NCBI RefSeq assembly: GCF_030063145.1
Contig: NZ_JASISM010000006.1
Location: 282,665-346,664 of the forward strand
DNA: 64,000 bases
Direction: 5' to 3'
Source of the DNA: Cryobacterium sp. PH31-L1
GTDB lineage: Bacteria; Actinomycetota; Actinomycetes; Actinomycetales; Microbacteriaceae
Position numbers and translations under genes: made by a program. Shown in pieces: positions 47,720 to 57,714 of this stretch. The stretch's first letter is position 1, and every line of letters starts with the position of its first letter. The notes beneath the pieces were generated by a model that was not told the DNA's origin, made no database searches, and saw only the letters and a list, made by a program, of their open reading frames with translations.

Positions 47720-49363
47720 GTGAACGAGATCGTGTCTGCCCCCGCTGTTCCCACCAACTCCATTACCCTGCCCGGTATCGCCTCGAACCATGCCGACCAA
47801 AGCCGTGCGGCAGAGAGTCGCAGCAGCGAGACGCGTGCGGCAGGATCGGCCGGCACCGCGGCATCCGCTCTGCCGGTGCGGCACGATCGCAGGCGCTGGT
47901 GGGCCCTCGCAGTACTCATGCTTCCGGTGCTGCTGGTGTCGATTGACAACACCGTGCTCAACTTCGCTCTGCCGGCGATCTCCACGGCTACCTTGCCGAC
48001 CGGTGTGCAGCTGCTCTGGATGGTTGACATCTACCCGCTCGTGCTGGCCGGACTGCTCGTAGCCATGGGCAGCCTGGGCGACCGCATCGGACGTCGCCGC
48101 CTGCTGATGATCGGATCGGCCGGCTTCGGCGTGGTCTCGGTGTTCGCCGCCTTCGCCCCGAGCATCGAGGGGCTCATCATCGCCCGCGCCGCGCTCGGAT
48201 TCTTCGGCGCGATGCTCATGCCGTCGACTCTGTCGCTGCTGCGTTCCACCTTCGTCGACCGCGACCAGCGTCGCCTTGCCATCGCGATTTGGGCCACCGG
48301 CTTTGCGGCTGGCAGCGCCCTCGGCCCGGTGGTCGGCGGTATTCTTCTCGAGCATTTCGCCTGGGGCTCGGTGTTTCTGCTCGCCGTTCCCGTTTTGTTG
48401 CCGCTGCTCGTGCTGGCGCCGATTCTGGTGACCGAATCGCGAGATCCGCACCCCGGGCGCATCGACCTGCTCAGCATTGCCCTCTCGCTCGGCACCATGC
48501 TGCCGATCGTCTATGGCATCAAAAGCATCGCCGAGCACGGTGTGACCTGGCTCACGGTCGCCCCGATCGCGCTCGGAGTGGGGCTCGGCGTCTGGTTCGT
48601 ACGTCGACAGCTGAGCGTCGGTAACCCCATGCTCGACATGGGCCTGTTCCGGCGCGGCGCGTTCAGCGGCGCCGTTGGCGTGAATCTGCTCAGTGTCACA
48701 GCGCTTGTCGGCTGCCTGTTTTTCATCTCGCAGCACCTGCAACTGGTGCTCGGGCTGTCGCCGTTGAATGCCGGACTCGTTCTTGTACCAGGCCTGGCCG
48801 CGATGATCGTGGCCGGACTTCTGATCGTGCCGATTGCCCGCCGGGTACGGCCGTCTCGGGTGGTGCCCGTGGCCCTGCTCGTGTCGGTGGCCGGATTCGC
48901 GTCGATCGCGCTGCGTGGTGGAGCGATCGATGCTTTCTGGATCGGCGTCGCCTTCGTTCTGCTCGGCATCGGAATCGGCGCGGCCGAGACCGTCTCGAAC
49001 GAGCTCATCGTGGCGACAGCGCCGGCCGACAAGGCGGGCGCGGCATCCGCTGTGTCAGAGACAGCCTACGAACTGGGGGCGGTGCTGGGAACGGCCGTTC
49101 TCGGCACCATTCTCACCGTCTCCTACCGGGCGGCGGTGCTGTTGCCCGACGGCCTGAGCGCGGCCGACCGGCTGGCGGCGGGAGAGACTCTCGGCGGTGC
49201 GGTGTCCGTGGCCGGGCACCTGTCGCCCGCGGCCGCCCAGCAACTGCTCCAGTCGGCCCGGCACGCCTTCGACAGCGGCGTGGGCCTGACCGCGTGGATC
49301 GGAGTCGCGCTCGTACTCGGAGCGGCCGCAGTGGCACTGGTGTCGCTGCGTCGCGCGCGCTAG
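47720..49363 (+). CDS. MFS drug transporter, DHA2 (14-helix) type
   Basis: The 547-residue protein has about 14 hydrophobic helices after a hydrophilic N-terminal tail of about 55 residues. Motifs include VSIDNTVLNFALPAI near residue 73 (motif D1), GSLGDRIGRRRLL near 116 (motif A) and GFAAGSALGPVVGGILLEHFAWGSVFLL near 195 (motif C of drug:H+ antiporters). The likely substrates are lipophilic cations or antiseptics. GTG at 47732 is an alternative start to GTG 47720. Confidence 0.9.
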   Translation: MNEIVSAPAVPTNSITLPGIASNHADQSRAAESRSSETRAAGSAGTAASALPVRHDRRRWWALAVLMLPVLLVSIDNTVLNFALPAISTATLPTGVQLLWMVDIYPLVLAGLLVAMGSLGDRIGRRRLLMIGSAGFGVVSVFAAFAPSIEGLIIARAALGFFGAMLMPSTLSLLRSTFVDRDQRRLAIAIWATGFAAGSALGPVVGGILLEHFAWGSVFLLAVPVLLPLLVLAPILVTESRDPHPGRIDLLSIALSLGTMLPIVYGIKSIAEHGVTWLTVAPIALGVGLGVWFVRRQLSVGNPMLDMGLFRRGAFSGAVGVNLLSVTALVGCLFFISQHLQLVLGLSPLNAGLVLVPGLAAMIVAGLLIVPIARRVRPSRVVPVALLVSVAGFASIALRGGAIDAFWIGVAFVLLGIGIGAAETVSNELIVATAPADKAGAASAVSETAYELGAVLGTAVLGTILTVSYRAAVLLPDGLSAADRLAAGETLGGAVSVAGHLSPAAAQQLLQSARHAFDSGVGLTAWIGVALVLGAAAVALVSLRRAR

Positions 49364-49369
49364 CGATTC

Positions 49370-49430
49370 CGCGAAAGCGGGTAAACGGTTGCTTCAGTAG
49401 TCGCGAAGCATCCGTTCACCCACTTTCGCG
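49370..49430. terminator. Long imperfect hairpin between convergent genes
   Basis: Arms of about 25 bases (from CGCGAAAGCGGGTAAACGG at 49370 to its near-complement ending at 49430) fold with an 11-base loop. It lies between the MFS gene and the convergent small membrane protein gene and probably ends both transcripts. Confidence 0.65.
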
Positions 49431-49439
49431 AGCTGTGGG

Positions 49440-49691
49440 TTAGAGGTCGTCGATCGAGTTCTCGCGGCGGGTGACCTGCTCGCCGTTCGCCGGGTCGGCG
49501 ATCGTGCGGGTGGTGCTCACGCTGTTGCGGCGACGGGTCATCAGCACAAGGCCGAGGATCGTCACGAGCGCTCCGGCCGCGAGCAAAATGTAGCCGACGA
49601 GCGTCAGATCAATGCCGGTGACGGTCACGTCGAGGGCCCATACCAGAATGGCGCCGACGACGAGCAGAAAGATTCCTAGTCCGATACTCAT
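49440..49691 (-). CDS. DUF6458-type small membrane protein
   Basis: The 83-residue product starts with a helix after MSIGLGIFLLVVGAILVWAL and has a second helix (LTLVGYILLAAGALVTILGLVLM), followed by a hydrophilic tail with TRRRNS and TRREN. This pattern matches a small actinobacterial membrane family I know as DUF6458. Function unknown. Confidence 0.75.
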   Translation of the reverse strand: MSIGLGIFLLVVGAILVWALDVTVTGIDLTLVGYILLAAGALVTILGLVLMTRRRNSVSTTRTIADPANGEQVTRRENSIDDL

Positions 49692-49803
49692 GATTTCCTG
49701 CTTTCCGTTTGTGGTGCACTAGGGACAAGCCTAGGCACTTCGGTGAGAAAGGTAAGGTTTGACTATACGCAATTCAGGTGATCATTGACTGTTTCGGAGC
49801 CGC

Positions 49804-50874
49804 ATGTCTCGTACTATCAAACTCGCTGTCATTCCCGGAGACGGGATTGGACCGGAAGTTGTCGCGGAGGCAGTGAAAGTGCTCGGCGCAGTCACTGCCC
49901 TCGATGACGTCACGATTGAGACGAGCACCTTTCAGCTGGGCGCCGCGCGGTTCCTTGAGACCGGTGACGTGCTCACGGGTGCCGACCTCGCGTCGATCAG
50001 TGAGCACGATGCCATTCTTCTCGGTGCAGTCGGCGGCGTTCCCGGCGACCCACGCCTGAAAGACGCGAACATCGAACGCGGGCTGCTGCTTGGTTTGCGC
50101 TTCGCCCTCGACCACTACGTGAACCTGCGGCCCTGCACGATCTACCCGGGCGTCACGAGCCCGCTCGCAGCGCCCGGCGTGGTCGATTTCGTTGTCGTGC
50201 GCGAAGGTACAGAGGGCCCCTACGTGGGCAACGGCGGTGCCATCCGTCGCGGCACTCCACAAGAAGTCGCCAACGAGGTGTCGGTGAACACTGCCTACGG
50301 GGTAGAACGCGTCGTGCGGTACGCCTTCGAGGTGGCCCAGGGTCGTGAGCGCAAACGCCTCACTCTCGTGCACAAGACCAACGTGCTCGTTTTCGCCGGC
50401 AGCCTATGGCAGCGCATCGTGAACCAGGTGGCCGCCGAGTACCCCCAGGTTGCGGTTGATTACCTGCACGTCGACGCGGCGACCATTTTCTTCGTCACGA
50501 ATCCGAGTAGATTCGATGTACTCGTCACCGATAACCTCTTTGGCGACATTCTCACCGACCTGGCAGCGGCAATCAGCGGCGGCATCGGTTTGGCGGCCTC
50601 CGGCAATATAAACCCGACGGGTCGCTTTCCCAGCATGTTCGAGCCGGTGCACGGCTCGGCTCCCGATATCGCCGGCCAGCAACTCGCCGACCCGACCGCG
50701 GCCATCCTCTCGGTGGCACTGTTGCTTGATCATCTCGGGCTGACGGATGCCGCGGCTCGCGTCAACGAGGCGATCGCCGACGACCTTGCTCGCCGCTCCT
50801 CTCTCGGGCGACGCAGCACCGCTGAGGTGGGAGACGCCATCGTGACCCTTTTGACAGACAAGGTACTGAAATGA
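49804..50874 (+). CDS. leuB: 3-isopropylmalate dehydrogenase
   Basis: The 356-residue protein has [11 protein letters not shown] at the start, [20 protein letters not shown] near residue 80, KTNVLVF near 190 and the substrate/NAD region [20 protein letters not shown] near 280. It oxidises 3-isopropylmalate in leucine synthesis. A GGAG lies five bases before the ATG. It overlaps ilvE by four bases. Confidence 0.94.
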   Translation: MSRTIKLAVIPGDGIGPEVVAEAVKVLGAVTALDDVTIETSTFQLGAARFLETGDVLTGADLASISEHDAILLGAVGGVPGDPRLKDANIERGLLLGLRFALDHYVNLRPCTIYPGVTSPLAAPGVVDFVVVREGTEGPYVGNGGAIRRGTPQEVANEVSVNTAYGVERVVRYAFEVAQGRERKRLTLVHKTNVLVFAGSLWQRIVNQVAAEYPQVAVDYLHVDAATIFFVTNPSRFDVLVTDNLFGDILTDLAAAISGGIGLAASGNINPTGRFPSMFEPVHGSAPDIAGQQLADPTAAILSVALLLDHLGLTDAAARVNEAIADDLARRSSLGRRSTAEVGDAIVTLLTDKVLK

Positions 50875-51968
50875 CCGTGACTTTTCCCCTGACTTTTGCT
50901 CTCACTCCGTCGACCGACGCGCGCGCCGAGGCCGAACGCGAGGAGATTCTGGCCGACCCGGGATTCGGCAAGCACTTCACCGACCACATGGTCACGATCG
51001 ACTGGTCGGTCGAGGCCGGCTGGCACGACGCCCGCGTCACCCCCTACGGTCCGCTGCTGCTCGACCCCGCGTCGTCGGTATTGCACTACGGCCAGGAGAT
51101 CTTCGAGGGCCTCAAGGCCTACCGGCACGCCGACAACTCGATCTGGACCTTCCGGCCGGAGAAGAACGCCGAGCGGCTGCAGCGCTCAGCGCACCGCCTC
51201 GCGCTCCCCGAACTCTCGGTTGCGGACTTCATCGAGTCGGTCAAGCAGATGGTTGCCATTGACGGCGGTTGGGTTCCGTCCGCTCCCGAGACCAGCCTCT
51301 ACCTGCGCCCGTTCATGATCGCCAACGAGACCTTCCTGGGCGTGCGGGCTGCCCACAAGGTGAGCTTCTACGTGATCGCCAGCCCGGCCGGCGCCTACTT
51401 CGCCGACGGCGTTGCCCCAGTGAAGATCTGGCTCTCCACCGAGTACTCCCGCGCCGGTCGCGGTGGAACCGGTGCGGCCAAATGTGGCGGCAATTACGCT
51501 GCCTCACTGCTGCCCCAGATGGAAGCGTACGAGAACGGCTGCGCCCAGGTGCTCTTTCTCGACGGTGAAACCGGCAGCCACATCGACGAGCTGGGCGGCA
51601 TGAACGTGTTCTTCGTGCACGGCACCGACACGCTCGTCACGCCGCGCCTGACCGGATCCATCCTCGAGGGCGTCACCCGCGACAGCATCATGCAGCTCGC
51701 CCGCGACCGCGGTATGACCGTGGAAGAGCGCGAGGTGACGCTGGGGGAGTGGCGTGAGGGTGTCGCATCCGGTGCCATCACCGAGGTCTTCGCCTGCGGA
51801 ACCGCCGCCGTGGTCACGCCGATCGGCCAGCTCAAGGCTCGCGACTTCACGATCGGCGAAGCGGATGCCCCCGCTGGCGCGATCACACTGTCGCTGCGGC
51901 AGGAGCTCACGGACATTCAGTACGGCCGCGTGCCCGACCGCCACGGCTGGCTCACTCGGCTAAACTGA
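50871..51968 (+). CDS. ilvE: Branched-chain amino acid aminotransferase
   Basis: The 365-residue class IV aminotransferase has [14 protein letters not shown] near residue 70, [13 protein letters not shown] near 147, [13 protein letters not shown] near 200 (the PLP lysine) and [10 protein letters not shown] near 240. It catalyses the last step for valine, leucine and isoleucine. It is translationally coupled to leuB (ATGA). Confidence 0.95.
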   Translation: MTVTFPLTFALTPSTDARAEAEREEILADPGFGKHFTDHMVTIDWSVEAGWHDARVTPYGPLLLDPASSVLHYGQEIFEGLKAYRHADNSIWTFRPEKNAERLQRSAHRLALPELSVADFIESVKQMVAIDGGWVPSAPETSLYLRPFMIANETFLGVRAAHKVSFYVIASPAGAYFADGVAPVKIWLSTEYSRAGRGGTGAAKCGGNYAASLLPQMEAYENGCAQVLFLDGETGSHIDELGGMNVFFVHGTDTLVTPRLTGSILEGVTRDSIMQLARDRGMTVEEREVTLGEWREGVASGAITEVFACGTAAVVTPIGQLKARDFTIGEADAPAGAITLSLRQELTDIQYGRVPDRHGWLTRLN

Positions 51969-51993
51969 ACCTTTTGGCCGTTTATCGGCGGGA

Positions 51994-52734
51994 ATGAGAC
52001 ACGTGAAGATCGCACGCTACAGCTACCAGGGCGCCATCGCGTTCGGCATTGTTGACGACGACGAACTGGTCGTGCTCACGAGTGACCCGATGTTCGCCGG
52101 ATTCGACACCACCGGCGACCGGGTTGCCCTGGGCGATGTGAAGCTGCTGGCGCCGGTGATTCCGCGCTCGAAGATCGTGGCGATGCAGTCTTCTGACGCG
52201 TTCGTGCTTCGGCCCAACACCGCGGTCGTCGGCCCCGGTGACGCCATCGTGCTGCCGGCCGCCGCCGAGCGGGTCGAGGTCGATGGCCAGCTGGCCATCA
52301 TTATCGGTAAGATCGCGAAAAACGTCACCGCAGCGGATGCCGTGAGCCGCGTCTTCGGCTACACCGTCGCGACGGTTGCCACCGCGGCCGATCTCGCCGA
52401 CCGTGACGCCACCCGGGCCGGGGCCTTTGACACCTTCCTGCCGCTCGGACCCATCATCGAGACCGACTTCGACGACGCGGCGACGCCGCTGCGCGGGCTG
52501 ATCAACGACGAAGAATTTCAGGCTGCGGAGATCGGTGACGATGACTCCACCCCGACAGAGGACACCGTCGCGGCCCTCGTCGCGTTCGCCTCGAGCGTGT
52601 TCACCCTGCTGCCTGGCGACGTAATTCTGGCCGGCCAGATGGACACCGCCGCGGCCGTCGTTGACGGCGACACGGTCACGATGTCGATCGCCGGCATCGG
52701 AACCCTCGTGAACTCAGTGGTTCGCCCGGCCTAA
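51994..52734 (+). CDS. Fumarylacetoacetate hydrolase family protein with degenerate active site
   Basis: The 246-residue protein aligns by eye with the small FAH family (LAPVIPRSKIVA, RPNTAVVGPGDAIVLP, LGPIIETDFD, LLPGDVILAG, GIGTL.N at the end). Key parts are missing: the GxNYxxH segment after PRSKI is deleted (about 20 residues), the metal-binding ExE (usually in HEGELA) reads DGQLA, and the NDVTARD segment reads TVATAAD. It is thus probably not an active hydrolase. It lies between ilvE and gltX and may keep a structural role. Confidence 0.8.
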   Translation: MRHVKIARYSYQGAIAFGIVDDDELVVLTSDPMFAGFDTTGDRVALGDVKLLAPVIPRSKIVAMQSSDAFVLRPNTAVVGPGDAIVLPAAAERVEVDGQLAIIIGKIAKNVTAADAVSRVFGYTVATVATAADLADRDATRAGAFDTFLPLGPIIETDFDDAATPLRGLINDEEFQAAEIGDDDSTPTEDTVAALVAFASSVFTLLPGDVILAGQMDTAAAVVDGDTVTMSIAGIGTLVNSVVRPA

Positions 52735-52751
52735 GTCTGAGGGCTCTGCGC

Positions 52752-52814
52752 GGGGCCCACCGTATGCAACTGGGCCCGTGATAGATCGTGGGCCCAGTTG
52801 CATAAGGTGGCCCC
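52752..52814. repeat. Long inverted repeat (GGCCCACC family), copy 1
   Basis: Left arm 52752-52777 and right arm 52790-52814 pair almost fully around a 12-base loop. A related sequence starts at 57611. It lies between convergent genes, so it may act as a bidirectional terminator. Confidence 0.75.
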
Positions 52815-52849
52815 GGGAGCGTGAGCGGGCCCGCGTGCGTAAATTGGCC

Positions 52850-53476
52850 TCAGTGCGTGGGGCCAGGGAACCAGACTCTGACCTGGTTCGATGCGGTGTT
52901 CAGCAAGGCAATCGCTTCGGTTCGGTTGACCCTGGCTATCAGCATGGCGCTCATTGACAAGGACGCCAGGGTGCGCACACGCTCGTCGAGCACGGCATTC
53001 GCGTCAATTGGGGCAGCCGCTGCAGCCGGCGCTGCGACGGAGGCCGACACGAGTGCGTGCCGGAGGGCAGCCGACAGTTCGATGCGGTAACCCTCAACGA
53101 CCGCTCGGCTTGGATCGTCGTGGGCGGCGAGACCGGCGGCGCAATTGACGAGCAGGCATCCAATTTGCACCGAGTCGGACGCCTGCGCGGCCGTCGCCCG
53201 GGCGAGGCTGCCGAAATAATCGAGCAGGGCCGAGGCATCCGTTGCGCCGGAGCGCAGCCCGGACAACCGGGGCCGGATGATCGTCTCGAGATAGTCGGTC
53301 ACTGCGGCATCGAAGAGACCGCGCTTGCTGCCGAAGGCGTGGTACAGGCTGGAGCGGCCGAGACCCGTGGCTGCTTCCAAATCGGCCAGGGACGCCGCGT
53401 CGTAGCCCTTATTCCAGAACAGGTCCCGTGCAGCTTGCACGACCACGCCGTGGTCGAAGGTCTGCAGCCGCCCCAT
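52850..53476 (-). CDS. TetR-family regulator, divergent from an MDR oxidoreductase
   Basis: The 208-residue product starts at ATG 53476 with AAGGAG five bases upstream. Its HTH (VVVQAARDLFWNKGYDAASLADLEAATGLGRSSLYHAFGSKRGLFD) is of the NemR/AcrR kind. The C-terminal domain keeps IGCLLVNCAAGL, a Cys-containing segment seen in regulators that sense electrophiles. It probably represses the divergent oxidoreductase and DJ-1-like genes. Confidence 0.88.
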   Translation of the reverse strand: MGRLQTFDHGVVVQAARDLFWNKGYDAASLADLEAATGLGRSSLYHAFGSKRGLFDAAVTDYLETIIRPRLSGLRSGATDASALLDYFGSLARATAAQASDSVQIGCLLVNCAAGLAAHDDPSRAVVEGYRIELSAALRHALVSASVAAPAAAAAPIDANAVLDERVRTLASLSMSAMLIARVNRTEAIALLNTASNQVRVWFPGPTH

Positions 53477-53513
53477 GTCCACTCCTTGATTCGTGTCGAA
53501 CTCTCGGTCAATT

Positions 53514-53553
53514 TTGTGTACCGATAGGTCCACTATATAGTAAAACGATCGTT
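53514..53553 (+). promoter_or_regulatory. Promoter and candidate TetR operator of the MDR oxidoreductase gene
   Basis: TTGTGT at 53514-53519 and TATAGT at 53536-53541 are 16 bases apart and look like a -35/-10 pair. The palindrome AACGATCGTT at 53544-53553 lies just downstream, where a bound repressor would block initiation. Confidence 0.5.
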
Positions 53554-53577
53554 ACAAAACCAGCAGAGGAGCCCACC

Positions 53578-54612
<1,035 letters not shown>

Positions 54613-54664
54613 GTCGAACATCCCGCACAATCCCGCACACGAATTCATTGAAAACGGAGACACT

Positions 54665-55372
54665 ATGACCCACGTACTTTTCGTCGTCAGCGCCGCTGAC
54701 CACTGGACCCTGAACGACGGCACCCAGCACCCCACCGGTTACTGGGCTGAGGAGCTCGCTGAGCCGCACCGCCTGTTCACCGCGGCGGGCTGGCAGATCA
54801 GCATCGGCACGCCGGGCGGAATCGCCCCGACCATCGATGCGGTCAGCTTGCGGGCGGACGCTGCCGGGGGAGAGGAGCGCGTTGCGCAGATCATCGACTA
54901 CATCGGAACCATTTCCGGTCAGCTCGACGAGCCGCTCAGCCTCGATGACATCAACGTTGGCGATTACGATGTGGTCTTCTATCCCGGCGGTCACGGCCCA
55001 ATGGAAGACCTTGCGGTCGACGCCGTCTCGGGGAGAATCCTCACTGAAGCGCTCGACAGCGGTCGCATCCTCGGTGTGCTCTGCCACGCCCCGGCCGCCC
55101 TGCTTGCCGCCAAGCGGGCCGACGACAGCTGGCCGTTCTCCGGCTACCGCATGACCGGCTTCACAGATGCTGAGGAAGTTCTTGGCGGGCTGGCCCCCAA
55201 GGCGCCTTGGCTCGTGCAGAGCCGACTGAGCGAACTGGGTGCCGACTTCATCGCGGGTGAATCGTTCGCACCGCACATGGAAATCGACCGCAACCTCTAC
55301 ACCGGACAGAACCCCGCATCATCGGGCGCCCTCGCCGAGGCGATCATCGCGGCCGTCGCCGACAAGGCATGA
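54665..55372 (+). CDS. DJ-1/PfpI family protein (Hsp31-like glyoxalase/chaperone)
   Basis: The 235-residue product starts at ATG 54665. It shows TGYWAEELAEPHRLF near residue 23 (the Hsp31 Glu region), VFYPGGHGPMEDL near 104 and VLCHAPAALLAA near 138 with the nucleophilic Cys followed by His. The long DJ-1/Hsp31 branch includes glutathione-independent glyoxalase III. It follows the oxidoreductase by 52 bases and is likely in one operon for reactive aldehyde defence. Confidence 0.9.
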   Translation: MTHVLFVVSAADHWTLNDGTQHPTGYWAEELAEPHRLFTAAGWQISIGTPGGIAPTIDAVSLRADAAGGEERVAQIIDYIGTISGQLDEPLSLDDINVGDYDVVFYPGGHGPMEDLAVDAVSGRILTEALDSGRILGVLCHAPAALLAAKRADDSWPFSGYRMTGFTDAEEVLGGLAPKAPWLVQSRLSELGADFIAGESFAPHMEIDRNLYTGQNPASSGALAEAIIAAVADKA

Positions 55373-55425
55373 CGTCGGGCGATGTGGGGACCGTCGTTCC
55401 GGCGTCGCCGACAGCCTGGCGTTGT

Positions 55426-56565
55426 CTAGCCGTGGCGCAGCGCGTCCAGCACGGCGTCCACGTCGTCTCGATCGTTCCAGAGATGGAAGGCGACGCGCGC
55501 TCGACCGGCCCGACCTGAGGCGGTGAGGCCCGCCGTGGTGAGGCGCGCGAGGTCGCGGCCGTCATCATCCGGCCAGCTGACGATCGCCTGGTCGAGCCGG
55601 GGCAGGCCTAGGCCGTCACACAACGCGTTTCCGAGCCCGGTATTGTGAGCGCGCACTTCGGTCATGTCCAGGCTGCGAAACAGATCGATGGCCGGTTCAG
55701 CACCGACCCAGGCAGGCCAGGCCGGCGACACGTCGAAGCGTCGGGCGTCGGGAGCGAGCGCCATCGCCGGGCCGTAACAGGATGCCCACAGGTCGTCTCC
55801 CGCGTACCAGCCGGCATTGATCGGGTGCAGTTGCGCGCCGAACGACTCAGCGACAGTGAAGAACGCAACGCCGCGTGGGGCGCCGAGCCACTTGTAGCTG
55901 TGGCAGATGGTCGCGTCGAACAACGAGGCGTCGACCGGCATCCACCCGGTGGCCTGGGTCGTGTCGCAGAGCGTGAAGGTGCCCGTTGCGCTCGCGGCGG
56001 CCCGGATAACCGCACTGTCGGCGATGGTTCCGGTGGCGGACTGCACGAGCGAGAATGCCACCAGCCAGGTGTTCGGGGTGAGGCTCACGGCCAGATCGGC
56101 GAGGTCCACCTGCCGAACAGTCACGCCACGGTGGGCCTGGGCCAGGAACGGGAACACCATCGAGCTGAAGTCGCCGCGCGGTAGTACGACTTCGGCGCCA
56201 TCGGGAATGCTCGCCGCGACCAGGCCCGCCATTACCGAGGTCTGAGAGCCGATGGCCACCCGGTCGGGAGTTACATTGACCAAATCGGCGTATCCAACGC
56301 GCACCCGCTCGACAACCTCACCGTAGCGGGAGGCGCATGCCTCGCCGCGGGCCCAGACCTCGGTATCGGCTCGCATCGCAGCGATCGTGTCGATCGTCGG
56401 CAGCCCGAGGGTGCAGGCGGCGAGGTAGCCGCGGCCGGACGTGTAGCGGGTGCGGGCTTCGGCGAGGGAGAGGGCCGTCCCGCGCGTGGCCACGCTACTG
56501 CTGGCGCCCGGGTTGGGGGCCGAATGGGTGGTGGTGTGGCTGGTGCTCGTTGCTGCGGGGCTCAT
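55426..56565 (-). CDS. Class V aminotransferase-fold PLP enzyme
   Basis: The protein has 379 residues from ATG 56565. It has the class V fold with the PLP lysine in CHSYKWLGAPRG near residue 216 and an Asp in LCDTTQATG near 192 that would pair with the pyridine ring. It looks most like cysteine-desulfurase or kynureninase-related proteins; the conserved Cys loop of a true desulfurase is not seen. The substrate is unknown. It is divergent from a LysR gene that probably regulates it. Confidence 0.85.
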   Translation of the reverse strand: MSPAATSTSHTTTHSAPNPGASSSVATRGTALSLAEARTRYTSGRGYLAACTLGLPTIDTIAAMRADTEVWARGEACASRYGEVVERVRVGYADLVNVTPDRVAIGSQTSVMAGLVAASIPDGAEVVLPRGDFSSMVFPFLAQAHRGVTVRQVDLADLAVSLTPNTWLVAFSLVQSATGTIADSAVIRAAASATGTFTLCDTTQATGWMPVDASLFDATICHSYKWLGAPRGVAFFTVAESFGAQLHPINAGWYAGDDLWASCYGPAMALAPDARRFDVSPAWPAWVGAEPAIDLFRSLDMTEVRAHNTGLGNALCDGLGLPRLDQAIVSWPDDDGRDLARLTTAGLTASGRAGRARVAFHLWNDRDDVDAVLDALRHG

Positions 56566-56621
56566 GATTCCAGTGTGATCACCGAGCATTCATGCGACAA
56601 CGGCCAGTATCCGATGTAATG

Positions 56622-56638
56622 CATAACCGTTGATTATG
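56622..56638. promoter_or_regulatory. LysR box (T-N11-A) in the divergent region
   Basis: CATAA-N7-TTATG is a perfect dyad containing the T-N11-A core of LysR sites. It lies between the aminotransferase and LysR genes and overlaps the ATG at 56636, which argues for the later start at 56648. Confidence 0.5.
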
Positions 56639-56647
56639 ATTAAGCGC

Positions 56648-57589
56648 ATGATCCACCTCCCCGGGGCGAGCCCCGCCCTCGATGCGCAGGCCCTGCGCGT
56701 CGTGCGCGCGGTGCACGAGACCGGGTCCATCACGGCCGCCGCGGTCGCCCTGGGCTATAGCCAGCCCGCCGTGAGCCAGCAGCTGAAACGGCTCGAGCAG
56801 CGGCTCGGACTCTCCGTCGTCGAGCGGGTCGGCCGTGGCGTTCGTCTCACTGAAGCGGGTCTCGTGCTGGCGCGGCACGCGGTGACGGTGGCCACCGCGC
56901 TGGATGCGGCGGCAGGGGAGATCGCCGAACTTCAGGGGCTGAGATCCGGGCTCGTGCGTCTCGTGGCGTTCCCGTCGGCATCCGCTACGCTCGTTCCGAA
57001 TCTGCTGGCGCGCATGAAGGCCCGCCATTCCGAGATCAGCATCACCTACCTCGAGGCCGAACCGCCCGAGGCTGTCGCCGCCGTTCGTGACAACCGGGCC
57101 GACCTGGCCATCACCTTCAGCTACCCGGGGGATCGAGTGGATCCGCACAGGGAAAGCGCGCAGGGGTTACGGGTGGCGACCTTACGGCGAGACGAGATGA
57201 TGCTCGTGCTGCCGGTCGGGCATCCGTTTGACGGCAATGACCCCATTGATCTGGGCGACCTCGCCGATGAGAACTGGGTGGCCGGCTGCCCGCGCTGCCG
57301 CGGGCACCTGCTCGACCTCTGCGATCGCCGTGGGTTCGCCCCGCGGATCACCTACGAGACCGACAACGTCGCTGCCGTGTTCGGCCTGGTCGAGGCGGGC
57401 ATCGGCGTGGCGCTGCTGCCCGCCCTCGCGATCGAGTCGGTTGGCGCGCGCTCAGGCGTCTCGATACGGGCCACGACCGGGCGTGACCATCGCACCCTTC
57501 ACGCCGTCACGGCCGCTGGCGCCGAGCGCGTACCGGCGCTGGCCGCAGCGTTGCGCGCGCTGTCGGCCATCGCGGTGGATAGACGTTAG
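56648..57589 (+). CDS. LysR-family regulator
   Basis: The product has about 313 residues with a LysR HTH (LDAQALRVVRAVHETGSITAAAVALGYSQPAVSQQLKRLEQRLG) and a substrate-binding domain. A Cys pair, GCPRCRGH, lies near residue 220. TTG 56630 and ATG 56636 are alternative starts, but they fall in the probable operator. It likely controls the divergent PLP enzyme gene. Confidence 0.9.
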   Translation: MIHLPGASPALDAQALRVVRAVHETGSITAAAVALGYSQPAVSQQLKRLEQRLGLSVVERVGRGVRLTEAGLVLARHAVTVATALDAAAGEIAELQGLRSGLVRLVAFPSASATLVPNLLARMKARHSEISITYLEAEPPEAVAAVRDNRADLAITFSYPGDRVDPHRESAQGLRVATLRRDEMMLVLPVGHPFDGNDPIDLGDLADENWVAGCPRCRGHLLDLCDRRGFAPRITYETDNVAAVFGLVEAGIGVALLPALAIESVGARSGVSIRATTGRDHRTLHAVTAAGAERVPALAAALRALSAIAVDRR

Positions 57590-57610
57590 GCGACGCCCGC
57601 CCGGATCCCA

Positions 57611-57677
57611 GGCCCACCTTACGAAAGCAGGCCCACGATTGATCATGGTCCCGCTTTCCGGGCCCGGGCCCGGAAAG
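57611..57677. repeat. Inverted repeats (GGCCCACC family), copy 2, with a 24-bp palindrome
   Basis: The stretch from 57611 resembles the repeat at 52754 (about two thirds identical over 50 bases, including GGCCCACC, GGCCC and GATC at the same spacing). It can fold through GAAAGC at 57623 with GCTTTC at 57653. A perfect 24-base palindrome follows at 57654-57677. It lies between the LysR gene and gltX. Confidence 0.65.
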
Positions 57678-57714
57678 AAGTGGGTCAGGGATCGCGCAAC
57701 TAGAATCATGAGTA

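Noticed and set aside
46970..48742. Minus-strand open frame of about 590 codons over the TetR and MFS genes
   Set aside because: It crosses the TetR gene, its operator and the MFS start; composition is shadow-like.
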